A model generated the notes under the pieces. That model had not been told where the DNA came from, did no database searches, and saw only the letters and a list, made by a program, of their open reading frames with translations. Both the position numbers and the translations under genes were made by a program. Shown here piece after piece: positions 26,032-34,410 of a stretch of 64,000 nt of DNA. Source of the stretch: Fimbriiglobus ruber (GTDB taxonomy: Bacteria > Planctomycetota > Planctomycetia > Gemmatales > Gemmataceae); assembly GCF_002197845.1 (NCBI RefSeq), contig NZ_NIDE01000002.1:124001-188000 (forward strand), given 5' to 3'. How positions within the stretch are numbered: position 1 is the stretch's first letter; every line of letters starts with the position of its first letter.

Positions 26032-27378
26032 ATGCCGATCGTCAGCGTGATGTTATCGAGCGGGTTGCTAATCGCTACGATCGCGGGCGCGATGGGAACT
26101 GGGTCCGAACTGCTTTCGCGAGGCACGTCGCAGGCCCCGGGCAAAATCGTAGTGGTGATACCGGACGGGCCTGTTCCGTCGGGTGAGCCGCTATATGAGA
26201 TTGGTTGCTGCGAATTCCACCTCGATTTCGGCGTGCCCCCACCAGTTGATTTTGAACTGGTGGCGACCGACAAACTGACCGGGAAGGCCCGGCTCCTGTC
26301 TTGTAAGTGCAAACAGATCACGTTTCAGAATCTCTGGGACGAACGGCGTGAGCAGGTGCTGGCATCCGCAACGCTTTTTGTGTTGCTCGGGCGACATCCA
26401 TTTCTGTCATCGGTATCAGCAACGCAGGACGAACCTTCAGTCAAATCGCTTATCGCGGTGCGACCTCCGGCCGCGGGGATTAAAGACCGAATGGTGGTGG
26501 GAATCGTTGATGTCAAACGGAACGAGCGGTGGGGGGCGATCGACGGGGTTCTTGTGCGAACCCTGGAACGCTACGCCCCGAAGCCGTGGAAGCCTGACGG
26601 ACCCGGCTTCCATCCAGCTTTTCGGCTCGACTTTGGGGGAGGAGGGCACGCACCGCCTGTCTGCACGATTTCGGACTGGGTGAGCGACACTCTGCTTACG
26701 CTGTCGTCGCCTCACCAAGAATTGTTATTCGAATCCAGCGTGGACCAGAGTATTGCATGGCGTTCGGTCCGGGCGGAACTTGATGGATGGAAGTCTAACC
26801 TGGAAGAAACCACCGACTGCCACCTAGAATTGGACGCGAGTGCCCGACCGGAAAAACGATCCGCTTCGCTGTTCGACAACCTGCTTTATCAACGGTCGTC
26901 GTCAAATTCGGTTCCGCCCGTGATTGTCCTGCAGAACACCAGTGTTCGCCTGGGATACTCCATCGCGAAGACGGAACGGTCCGGGCTGAAAGCAGTCGAA
27001 CTGTGGGTGACCAGCGACGGCCAGACATGGCGCCAGGCCGCCACCGCGAAGCCCGGCCAACCCCTCGAAGTCGACTTTTGTGCAGACGGCGTGTACGGCG
27101 TTCGGTTCGGTTTCGTCCGCCCCAACGACAGGTACGCGGGTTGGCCCCGCCCGGGCGACCCACGGCCGGGCGATGTCCCTCAACTGACGGTCGTGGTCGA
27201 AACTGCTGGTTCGGAATCGCGCTCGACCGACCGGGCCGCTGCCCTCTTGTCAGACTCCACGCACGTCTTCGCAACCGGCCAGTGGTGGCTGGTTGATGTC
27301 CCAGAAAATCGGCAGCCAAACAAGACGGACAACACGCAGCTCTTTTCCGTCGACGTTGGGTGGTTCGGTGGCCAGTAG
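26032..27378 (+). CDS. Secreted protein, LTGK family member 1
   Basis: 448 residues. N-terminal signal-like segment (VMLSSGLLIATIAGAMG). A motif ATDKLTGKARLL occurs near residue 83. The C-terminal 120 residues (VELWVTSDGQTWRQAAT, DGVYGVRFGFVRP, GDVPQLTVVVE) form a beta-rich module found again in the next gene. AGGGAGG at 26018-26024 and ATG 26032 fix the start. Part of a three-gene series with one leader. Its middle is less GC-rich. Function unknown; probably periplasmic or surface. Confidence 0.72.
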   Translation: MPIVSVMLSSGLLIATIAGAMGTGSELLSRGTSQAPGKIVVVIPDGPVPSGEPLYEIGCCEFHLDFGVPPPVDFELVATDKLTGKARLLSCKCKQITFQNLWDERREQVLASATLFVLLGRHPFLSSVSATQDEPSVKSLIAVRPPAAGIKDRMVVGIVDVKRNERWGAIDGVLVRTLERYAPKPWKPDGPGFHPAFRLDFGGGGHAPPVCTISDWVSDTLLTLSSPHQELLFESSVDQSIAWRSVRAELDGWKSNLEETTDCHLELDASARPEKRSASLFDNLLYQRSSSNSVPPVIVLQNTSVRLGYSIAKTERSGLKAVELWVTSDGQTWRQAATAKPGQPLEVDFCADGVYGVRFGFVRPNDRYAGWPRPGDPRPGDVPQLTVVVETAGSESRSTDRAAALLSDSTHVFATGQWWLVDVPENRQPNKTDNTQLFSVDVGWFGGQ

Positions 27379-27406
27379 CACGCCCCGCGCGGGTAGCCCG
27401 TTCGTC

Positions 27407-27435
27407 TCGACACATTTTCAACGGAACGGTAGAAG
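27407..27435 (+). promoter_or_regulatory. Promoter-like site of repeat-leader copy 2
   Basis: TCGACA (27407-27412), 17-bp spacer, TAGAAG (27430-27435). Same arrangement as copy 1; the flanking GTTCG(C/T)C and the CAGGGAGG further down are also shared. Confidence 0.5.
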
Positions 27436-27469
27436 CTTTTGGTTCGCCCGGAACCAGGGAGGGTTTCGC

Positions 27470-28891
27470 ATGCCGATCGTCAACGGGATGTTATCAGGCG
27501 GCGTGTTGATCGCCACGCTCGCGGGCGCTGTAGTGAACAAGCCCGAAATACCTCCGCGGGGTATGCAATCCCCCGGTCCCGGCAAAATTGTGGTGGTCGG
27601 GCCGGAGAAGTCCGTTACTCAGGTCGTTCCCTCGCCCACGTTCTATGCGGACCTTTTACCAGACCTACAGGCGGTCGAAATTGAGTCGGTGACGACTGAC
27701 AAGTTAACTGGGAAGAATCGGCCCATAACATGGATACCCACGCAATTCCCGGCCGGGCTGGATCTGAGTGTTTCGCCTTCCCGCCAGCCGTTTTGTTCCC
27801 CGTGTGTCACGACTTGTTTATCGGCAGGGCAGTGCCCGATTCTGTCGCACGTGCTGGCCAGCAACGCCCATGCCAATGCACCCCGTCACCCGATAGCCGT
27901 TGTGATCCCTCCTTCGCCGACCGCGAAAGAACAGACTGTGGTCGGCATTTTGGACACACACCAAAGGAAACGGTGGGGTCAAACCGATGAGGCTGTTTTC
28001 TACGATCGAACGCACATGAAAAGGTTGTTGCTTTGCATATACGGAGGCACCATCGACACCATGCCGGTTGATGACTATGCGATTTCTATGATAGAGAACG
28101 ACTTTATGGCTTCAAATATGATGTCTAGCTTACTGTTGTCGTTGTCGGCAATTCAAGCGCTTTGGCGGTTGTCCGACGACGAACGGAATCGCGAATGGCA
28201 TCCGCGTGAAATGAAACGCTTCGACCCGCAGGTGGCTGCGGGCTTCAATGCCTTCTCGGCACTCACCACGAAAGCCATGCTTGAAACGAGACGTGACGAC
28301 CGACGGACAGTTGTGGATTCACCGACCAACTTTCAGGTAGAACTGGACGCGAGCGTGCGGCCGGCGGCACAAGCTTCCTCGCTGTTCGACAACCTCTCGG
28401 CCCACCGACCGCTGCCGAGGTCGGTCCCCCCTGCTGTCGTGGTCCAAGACTCGCACGACCGGTTGGGTTACGTCGTGCCAAAGCAGGACCTCTCCGGGCT
28501 AGAAGCGGTCGAACTTTGGATCACTACCGACGGTCAGACGTGGCGTGTGGCCGCGACCGCGCAACCCGGCGAACCCCTCGCGGCCGACTTCGGTGCGGAC
28601 GGCGTGTACGGGGTGCGGTTCGGGTTCGTGCGCCCCGGTAACAAGGGGGCGGGATGGCCCAGCCCGAACGCCCCGCAACCAGGCGACGCACCACAGATGA
28701 CTGTGGAAGTCGATTCGCTGCGCTCGGAAAAACACTCGGCCGGGCGGGTCATTGCCCCGCGGCCCGACCCAGCGCATATCTTCTCTGCTGGCCCTTGGTG
28801 GTCGACGGGCACGTCGGAAGACGGGCAGTCAGACGAGGCCGACCGGAAGCAGATCTTTTCCTTCTTCGTCGGCTGGTTCGGCGGACAGTAG
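27470..28891 (+). CDS. Secreted protein, LTGK family member 2
   Basis: 473 residues. Paralogue of the preceding gene: starts MPIVNGMLSGGVLIATLAGA (signal-like), then TTDKLTGKNRPI, a divergent middle with many Met and Ser, and the same C-terminal module (VELWITTDGQTWRVAAT, DGVYGVRFGFVRP, GDAPQMTVEVD). Both end GWFGGQ. The conserved ends and divergent middles suggest different partners or substrates on one scaffold. Start fixed by the shared ribosome-binding site. Confidence 0.72.
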   Translation: MPIVNGMLSGGVLIATLAGAVVNKPEIPPRGMQSPGPGKIVVVGPEKSVTQVVPSPTFYADLLPDLQAVEIESVTTDKLTGKNRPITWIPTQFPAGLDLSVSPSRQPFCSPCVTTCLSAGQCPILSHVLASNAHANAPRHPIAVVIPPSPTAKEQTVVGILDTHQRKRWGQTDEAVFYDRTHMKRLLLCIYGGTIDTMPVDDYAISMIENDFMASNMMSSLLLSLSAIQALWRLSDDERNREWHPREMKRFDPQVAAGFNAFSALTTKAMLETRRDDRRTVVDSPTNFQVELDASVRPAAQASSLFDNLSAHRPLPRSVPPAVVVQDSHDRLGYVVPKQDLSGLEAVELWITTDGQTWRVAATAQPGEPLAADFGADGVYGVRFGFVRPGNKGAGWPSPNAPQPGDAPQMTVEVDSLRSEKHSAGRVIAPRPDPAHIFSAGPWWSTGTSEDGQSDEADRKQIFSFFVGWFGGQ

Positions 28892-28920
28892 TTCGCCCCA
28901 ACTCAGGTGGCACGTTCGTC

Positions 28921-28950
28921 TCGACACACTCTCCACCCGGCCGGTAGACT
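28921..28950 (+). promoter_or_regulatory. Promoter-like site of repeat-leader copy 3
   Basis: TCGACA (28921-28926), 18-bp spacer, TAGACT (28945-28950). Third copy of the same leader, followed by CAGGGAGGGTTCGGC and ATGCCGATCG. Confidence 0.5.
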
Positions 28951-28986
28951 CCCTCCTGTTCGACCGAGAATCAGGGAGGGTTCGGC

Positions 28987-29667
28987 ATGCCGATCGGGCG
29001 TAAGTTGTTGACGGGCGTTACACTGTTCACTGCGGTCTTGTGCGCGTGCTGGGCCGCGACGGCGGCGGCTCATTCCGCCCGGGGCTTGAAACCGGCCGCG
29101 AGCCTGGCCCCCCCCCTCACCCCCGCGCCGGCACTGCTGCAACTCTCTTCGGCCCCGCCAGCCGAGATCGAATCGGCCGCGACCGACATGTTGACTGGGA
29201 AGATCGCCCTCTCGCCGACGGCGTTCGCGGCCGTCGCACAATCCACACCCGGCGAGCGCGCCGCGCAGCCGCAACAGTCCGCGCCTCCATCCGCCTCAAA
29301 CGCGCCGGCCGCGGTCCGGTTGGACGCCGCGGACTTTTTGACCGGGAAAGCCCCACTGCCGCCACAACTGCTCGCGGCGATGGCGAACGCCAATCCCCCG
29401 CCGCGGGCGATTACCGTCGTGGTCCCGCCGTTTTCGGAGCCAGCTCCCGCGCGGGCCGGGCTCGGCGTTCCGGATGTCATCCGACTGGCGAAGCAAGGGC
29501 AGAGCGACGAACTCATTCTCAAAACCTTACGGGACGCGCACGCGACGTTTCGGCTCGCGCCGCGAGACGTCGTCACGCTCAAGGAAAGCCAGGTTTCGGA
29601 CCGGGTGATCGTCGCGATGATGGCCCTGCCGCTGTCCCTGCCGGTCCCGTCGGTTCCGGCCGAGTGA
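28987..29667 (+). CDS. Secreted protein, LTGK family member 3 (short)
   Basis: 226 residues. Signal peptide (LFTAVLCACWAATAAA). Two LTGK motifs: ATDMLTGKIALSPTAFAAV and AADFLTGKAPLPPQLLAAM. It lacks the C-terminal module of members 1 and 2. In its place is a helical repeat (DVIRLAKQGQSDELILKTL, DVVTLKESQVSDRVIVAMM), a type seen in many secreted bacterial proteins. The start codon context is the same as in members 1 and 2, so the leader is shared although the body differs. Function unknown. Confidence 0.7.
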   Translation: MPIGRKLLTGVTLFTAVLCACWAATAAAHSARGLKPAASLAPPLTPAPALLQLSSAPPAEIESAATDMLTGKIALSPTAFAAVAQSTPGERAAQPQQSAPPSASNAPAAVRLDAADFLTGKAPLPPQLLAAMANANPPPRAITVVVPPFSEPAPARAGLGVPDVIRLAKQGQSDELILKTLRDAHATFRLAPRDVVTLKESQVSDRVIVAMMALPLSLPVPSVPAE

Positions 29668-29721
29668 AGGCTCTTCCACGAGGGTCGTGAAACCCGGGCG
29701 CCGATTGCGGAGGGGCGGGCG

Positions 29722-30612
29722 GTGCAGAAGCCGTACGACGCGACGAGCAAAGAACTCCTCGAATCCGACCCGGCCGGGTGGGTCGCGTACCTGACCGGGT
29801 CCGCCCCGCCCGGGCCGGTGCGGGTCGTCGACGCGGACGTGTCGACGGTCACCGCCGAGGCGGACAAGGTGATCCGGGTCGACGGGCCCGACCCGTGGGT
29901 GTTGCACCTGGAGTTCCAGACGCACGCCGAGGACTGGTTCCCGCCCCGCCTGCTGCGGTACAATGCCCTCTTGCACTACCGCCACAAGCTGTCCGTCTCG
30001 ACGGTCGTGTTCCTGTTGCGGCCGGCCGCGAACATGACGTCCGCGACGGGGTCGTGGGTGGTGCGGCCACCGGTCGGTCCCGAGTGGGAGTACAAGTACC
30101 GGGTGATCCGGGTGTGGGAGCGGCCACCGGCCGATTTCCTGACCGGGGCTCTCGCCCTGCTCCCGCTGGCCCCGATCGCGGCGACCGACGAGGCCAGTCT
30201 GCCCGAGATCGTCGACCGGATTGGCCACCGACTCCGGGCGGAAGCCGACCACCCATTGGGCGCGAAGCTGTGGACGAGTACCGGCGTGTTGATGGGGTTG
30301 CGATACGAGAACGACCTGATTGAGAGCCTACTCGGAGGAACCCTGCAGATGGAAGAATCGACGTTTTACCGGGCGATTCTGGCCCGGGGAGAAGCGACGG
30401 GGGAAGCGAAGGGAGAAGCGAGGGGGGAAGCGAAGGGCCGACTCGCCGAGGCCCGGGCGATCATTTTGCGCCTCGGTCAACAGCGGCTCGGTTCGGCTCC
30501 CACTATCGTCGTCGCTACATTGACCGCGATCACCGACCTGACGCGCCTGGAAGAACTCTCCGACCGCCTATTACTCGTGAGTAGTTGGGACGAACTCCTC
30601 GGTCACGCGTGA
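29722..30612 (+). CDS. Rpn-family (PD-(D/E)XK) nuclease-like protein
   Basis: 296 residues. The order of blocks matches Rpn/RpnC-type recombination-promoting nucleases: a conserved Asp early in the fold (VVDADVSTVTAEAD), the E-x-Q active-site strand (WVLHLEFQTHAE), RLLRYNALLHYRHKL, then a helical half. A GEATGEAKGEARGEAKG repeat forms a charged linker before a helical tail (LTRLEELSDRLLLVSSWDELL). GTG 29722 follows GGAGGGG. These proteins are linked to DNA cleavage and to dispersed selfish or defence genes; the role here is inferred. Confidence 0.75.
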   Translation: MQKPYDATSKELLESDPAGWVAYLTGSAPPGPVRVVDADVSTVTAEADKVIRVDGPDPWVLHLEFQTHAEDWFPPRLLRYNALLHYRHKLSVSTVVFLLRPAANMTSATGSWVVRPPVGPEWEYKYRVIRVWERPPADFLTGALALLPLAPIAATDEASLPEIVDRIGHRLRAEADHPLGAKLWTSTGVLMGLRYENDLIESLLGGTLQMEESTFYRAILARGEATGEAKGEARGEAKGRLAEARAIILRLGQQRLGSAPTIVVATLTAITDLTRLEELSDRLLLVSSWDELLGHA

Positions 30613-30668
30613 ACTCGGCCGCTTGCCCGCCCCGCGAGTTGAGGCGGTTGGTCGTGAATCGCGCGTTG

Positions 30669-31020
30669 GCCACCCGTTGGGCGCGAGGCTGTGAATCAGC
30701 ACGGGCGTGCTGATGGGTTGCGGTACGAAAACGACCTGATTGAGAGCCTACTCGGAGGAACCCTGCAGATGGAAGAATCGACGTTTTACCGGGCCATCCT
30801 GGCCCGGGGAGAAGCGAAGGGAGAAGCGAGGGGGGAAGTGAAGGGCCGACTCGCCGAGGTGCGGGCCATCATCTTGCGTCAGGGCAACACGCGGTTCGGT
30901 CCGGCCCCGGCTACCATCGTCACCACGTTGACCGCGATTACCGATCTGACGCGCCTGGAAGAACTCACCGACCGCGTACTCATCGTGGGCAGTTGGGACG
31001 AACTCCTCGGCCACGCGTGA
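30669..31020 (+). pseudogene. Truncated tandem copy of the Rpn-like gene 3' half
   Basis: This stretch repeats 30249-30612 at a fixed offset of about 420 bp. It begins in the middle of the gene. An in-frame stop (TGTGAATC for TGTGGACG) and a one-base loss (GATGGGTTGCGG) break the reading near its start. After those the frame is open to GHA-stop. The GEA linker is 12 bp shorter (GEAKGEARGEVKG). Codon differences are mostly silent or conservative, so it was a functional sequence before truncation. Confidence 0.8.
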
Positions 31021-31089
31021 ACTCGGCCGCCTTTCCCATACAGCGAGTTGCGAACATGCAAAACGGCGGCCGGTTTCCACTTTGACTGA

Positions 31090-31557
31090 TCAGTCCCGCG
31101 GCATCATCGCGGCGGCCTGGCGGGCCTTGTTCCGGCGGGCGAGGCCAGGAGTCCAGTTGTTCCGCTCGGCTGGTTGGTCGGACTTGAACAAGTTCATCCA
31201 CCGCTGTTCGAGCTTGTCCCAGAACGTGGGCGGCGCCGACGGCGCCCCCGGCATGTTCGGGTACGGGCCGATCACGTTCGACAGGTTGAGCATTTGACCG
31301 TTGGGGACCGGCAGCTTCGGGTTAAGCATGTCCGGGACGCCGCCCGGTCCCGTGCCCACCTTCGCCCCGGCCTGCGGCACCGCCTTCGAGATCTGCGCCC
31401 CGACCGGCATGACGAGCGGTTGCCCGACCGGCGTCCCGGGCATGGAAATCGACAAGTTCGGCGAGATGGTCACCGATTGGGTGGTCTGGGCCGCCGCCGG
31501 CCCCCCCGCCCCGATTGCCCCGCCCACGATCAAGCCCCATACGGCGCGTGTGCGCAT
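31090..31557 (-). CDS. Small secreted protein
   Basis: 155 residues. Signal peptide MRTRAVWGLIVGGAIGAGGPAAA, then a Pro/Gly-rich region with SVTISPNLSISMPG and a basic C-terminus (WTPGLARRNKARQAAAM). GGGGAG lies upstream of ATG 31557. No family recognised. It diverges from the ThuA gene. Confidence 0.62.
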   Translation of the reverse strand: MRTRAVWGLIVGGAIGAGGPAAAQTTQSVTISPNLSISMPGTPVGQPLVMPVGAQISKAVPQAGAKVGTGPGGVPDMLNPKLPVPNGQMLNLSNVIGPYPNMPGAPSAPPTFWDKLEQRWMNLFKSDQPAERNNWTPGLARRNKARQAAAMMPRD

Positions 31558-31781
31558 CGCGGCTCCCCCCGTTGCCCGCGGTTCAGACTCTCCCCAGAAA
31601 ACAGACCCTCTATGCCGTCGGTGCCGCGGCCTGTCAAGCAGCCGCCGGCAAAATTCCGGGGAATCACAATCGGGAATGCGAGCCGGACGGCCGCGGCCGC
31701 GGGCCGTTTCTCCTTGCCCGACCCCCGTGTATACTGTCCCCGACGTTATCCCACCGCCTTCCACTCTCTCCGAGACGCACT

Positions 31782-32798
31782 ATGCTCCGCGCCTTCTGGG
31801 TCGCCGCAACGGCGATCGTACTCCTCGCGACCACCCCCGCCCTCCACGCCGGCGACCCGTGGCTCACCCTCGATGGTGACGACGGGCCGGGCAAGGGGAA
31901 GCACGTCGTTCTCGTCAGCGGCGACGAAGAGTACCGGTCGGAAGAAGCACTTCCCGCGCTGGCGAAGATCCTCGCCACGCGGCACGGGTTCAAGTGTACG
32001 ATCCTGTTCGCCATCGACCCGAAGGACGGGACGATCAACCCGACCGTTACGAACAACATCCCCGGGCTCGTGGCCCTCAAGACCGCCGATTTGATGATCA
32101 TCGCCACGCGGTTCCGCAACCTGCCGGACGACCAGATGAAGCACGTCGTCGACTACGTCGAGTCCGGCAAGCCGGTGATCGGCATGCGGACGGCCACGCA
32201 CGCCTTCAACCTCGGTGGCGGCTCGTACAAGAAGTACACCTGGGGCAGCAAAGAGAAAGGATTCGAGGGCGGCTTCGGCAAACAAGTGCTGGGCGAGACG
32301 TGGGTCAACCACCACGGGAGCCACGGGAAAGAGGGCACGCGGGGGATCATCGCCGAGGGTCAAAAAGATAACCCGATCCTGAAGGGGATCGAAGAGGGGG
32401 CGATCTTCGGCACGACCGACGTTTACACCGTGAGCCTTCCGCTCGCCGGCGACAGCAAGGTCCTCGTCCTCGGCCAGGTCACCGAAACGCTTCAACCGGA
32501 CTCGAAGCCGGTGACGGGCAAGAAAAACGACCCGATGATGCCGGTGGCCTGGACCAAGACGTACACCGGCACGGCCGGGAAAGCCGCCCGCGTGTTCACC
32601 ACGACGATGGGCGCGTCGCAGGATCTCCAATTCGAGGGCACGCGGCGGATGCTCGTGAACGCGAGCTACTGGGCGGTCGGGCTCGAAGACAAGATCCCGG
32701 CCAAGTCGAACGTCGAACTCGTCGGCGAGTTCAAGCCGCTGCCGTTCAAGTTCGGCGGGCACAAGAAGGGCGTCAAGCCCGAGGATTTGGTGAAGTAG
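31782..32798 (+). CDS. ThuA-domain protein, exported
   Basis: 338 residues. Signal peptide (FWVAATAIVLLATTPALHA). The ThuA-like flavodoxin-type fold follows: VVLVSGDEEYRSEE, ALKTADLMIIATRFRNLPD, VDYVESGKPVIGMRTATHAF, HHGSHGKEGTRGI. Planctomycetes carry many ThuA proteins, often near sugar-degrading enzymes; none are near here. Likely acts outside the cytoplasm on carbohydrates, but substrate unknown. Confidence 0.85.
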   Translation: MLRAFWVAATAIVLLATTPALHAGDPWLTLDGDDGPGKGKHVVLVSGDEEYRSEEALPALAKILATRHGFKCTILFAIDPKDGTINPTVTNNIPGLVALKTADLMIIATRFRNLPDDQMKHVVDYVESGKPVIGMRTATHAFNLGGGSYKKYTWGSKEKGFEGGFGKQVLGETWVNHHGSHGKEGTRGIIAEGQKDNPILKGIEEGAIFGTTDVYTVSLPLAGDSKVLVLGQVTETLQPDSKPVTGKKNDPMMPVAWTKTYTGTAGKAARVFTTTMGASQDLQFEGTRRMLVNASYWAVGLEDKIPAKSNVELVGEFKPLPFKFGGHKKGVKPEDLVK

Positions 32799-32885
32799 CA
32801 GCGAAATGGTGTGCAGCGTGAACCAAGCGGCACGCTGCATCGCCACCTGCACAGTTCTTCAGTCCGAAGGACTGGTGGTTCTCAG

Positions 32886-32904
32886 CCCAGGGCAACGCCC
32901 TGGG
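32886..32904. terminator. Palindrome between convergent genes
   Basis: CCCAGGGC (32886-32893), AAC, GCCCTGGG (32897-32904): perfect 8-bp stem. It sits between the ends of the ThuA gene and the NlpC/P60 gene, so it could terminate both. The sequence also resembles a dispersed planctomycete repeat. No U-tract. Confidence 0.4.
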
Positions 32905-32947
32905 GCACTAACGAACGGCATCAGTTCGTCCCGTTCGATGCGCGCTG

Positions 32948-33793
32948 TCACTCGTCGCGGATGATTCGGATCGCGTGACTGGCGCAGCGGCCGTACCACG
33001 AGTTCTCCCGGAACGGCCGCAGCTGGATGCCGTCCGGGATGTTCACCCCGGCGGCGTCCTTCACCCCCTGCCCGTGGCTGTCCAGGATCAGCGGGGTGTC
33101 GTCCGGCGAGCGGCCGATCGACCCGACCCAGATTACGACGTGGGTGATGTCGCCGTCCACCTTGCCCTTGATGAACAGCAGGTCGCCCGTCTTGAGCGAC
33201 TTGGGCCGGTCGGCGTAAGCGCCCGGGAGTTCGATCCGCTCGGCCCGTACCTTCTTCCCGTCCGGCCCCTTCATCTCCAGCTGTTCGGACTGTTCGCGGA
33301 TGGCCCCGGTCGGCTTGATGCCGAAGGCCTGGTTGTACACGAACGCGGTGTAGTTGCTGCAGTCCACGCCCTTCCCGTTGTGCCCGGCCTGCACCTTCAG
33401 CCACGGCCAGTCGGCCGGTGGGTTCCAATCGGGGACGTGGTGGTGTTGATAGCCGTACCCCTGGAACCGCAGGGCGGCGGCGACCACCCGCTCCCGCTTC
33501 CAGTCGGCCGATTTGCCGTCCACGTATTCGGGGTGCGGGTAATGGCGGGCGGCCGGGCCCCAGACACCCCAACGCGTGCGGATCGCGGGCGAATACCATT
33601 CCGGGAACGGCACCACGGCCGAGTCCTGGGCTTTGCCGCGGTCGGTTTCCTCCAGGTCGCGAATCAACTCCTTGACCGGGTGCGTAAAGCGAACCGAGTA
33701 CGGCGACCGGTACTCGGCGGCCTTGGGTTCGTCGGCCAGCGCCAGGATTGGCGCCACGACCATGCCGACGAGCGGGAACAGTCGCCGCGTCAT
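32948..33793 (-). CDS. NlpC/P60-family cell-wall peptidase-like protein, exported
   Basis: 281 residues. Signal peptide (LFPLVGMVVAPILALA). The catalytic Cys is C145 in GVDCSNYTAFVYN and the His is H218 in GDITHVVIWVG; LILDSHG supplies the third polar residue. The KTGDLLFIKG motif before the His is typical of NlpC/P60. Probably cuts peptide cross-links in the periplasm. Planctomycete peptidoglycan is thin, so the exact substrate is open. Confidence 0.85.
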   Translation of the reverse strand: MTRRLFPLVGMVVAPILALADEPKAAEYRSPYSVRFTHPVKELIRDLEETDRGKAQDSAVVPFPEWYSPAIRTRWGVWGPAARHYPHPEYVDGKSADWKRERVVAAALRFQGYGYQHHHVPDWNPPADWPWLKVQAGHNGKGVDCSNYTAFVYNQAFGIKPTGAIREQSEQLEMKGPDGKKVRAERIELPGAYADRPKSLKTGDLLFIKGKVDGDITHVVIWVGSIGRSPDDTPLILDSHGQGVKDAAGVNIPDGIQLRPFRENSWYGRCASHAIRIIRDE

Positions 33794-33871
33794 CTCTTGG
33801 GGCTCCGATACTCGACCGCGACAGTAGATTCGGCGGAGTAAGTGGCGTGTTAAAAATCCCGGTTCGGTTTG

Positions 33872-34258
33872 CCGGCCGGCCTGTAAGCCGGGTTTTGTCC
33901 CGCCCGTTGCCGGGCGGTGACGGTCATTTATCTAGCCCCGCGGTTACCCGCGGGATCGAGCAGCCTACCCGGGGGTTCGTGACGGGCCGGGCCGACCCTG
34001 TCCCCCTGCTTGGCCTTGCTCCCGGTGGGGTTTGCCGAGCCGACGGGTCACCCCGCCGCTGGTGCGCTCTTACATTAAGGGCTTTCGCCCCGCACCTTTT
34101 CACCCTTACCCGGGCCGGAGCCCGGGCGGTTTACTTTCTGTTGCACTGTCCCGCCCCTTGGCGATCCGGGCCGGGGCCCTGACCGTTACGGGGGGTGGGC
34201 GTTACCCACCACCGCGCCCTATGGAGCCCGGACTTTCCTCCCCCAAACGAGGTTGCCC
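33872..34258 (-). ncRNA. rnpB: RNase P RNA
   Basis: Class A RNase P RNA on the minus strand. Read 5'->3' on that strand it shows the universal 5' block GAGGAAAGTCCGGGCTCC (34240 down to 34223), then GGTAAGGGTGAAAAGGTGCG and TAAGAGCGCACCAGC, then ATAAATGACCGTC, and the 3' block ACAAAACCCGGCTTAC near 33882-33897. The length of about 390 nt is normal. It lies between the NlpC/P60 gene and ribF. The exact ends are estimated. Confidence 0.93.
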
Positions 34259-34410
34259 CCGCCCGGCGGCGACCGTCCGGCCGACCGACAAACCGAATGC
34301 TCAGGATACTGCCGCGCCCGGTCGCCCGGAAGCGGAACCCGCGGAATAGACACGCGGCGGCCCCAAAGGTTCTGGTCAATCGGCGCGGGCCGCCCCAAGA
34401 TAGACTCTGC

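Noticed and set aside
33872-34258. Coding frames across the rnpB region
   Set aside because: The conserved RNase P RNA blocks explain the sequence; the frames have no protein features.
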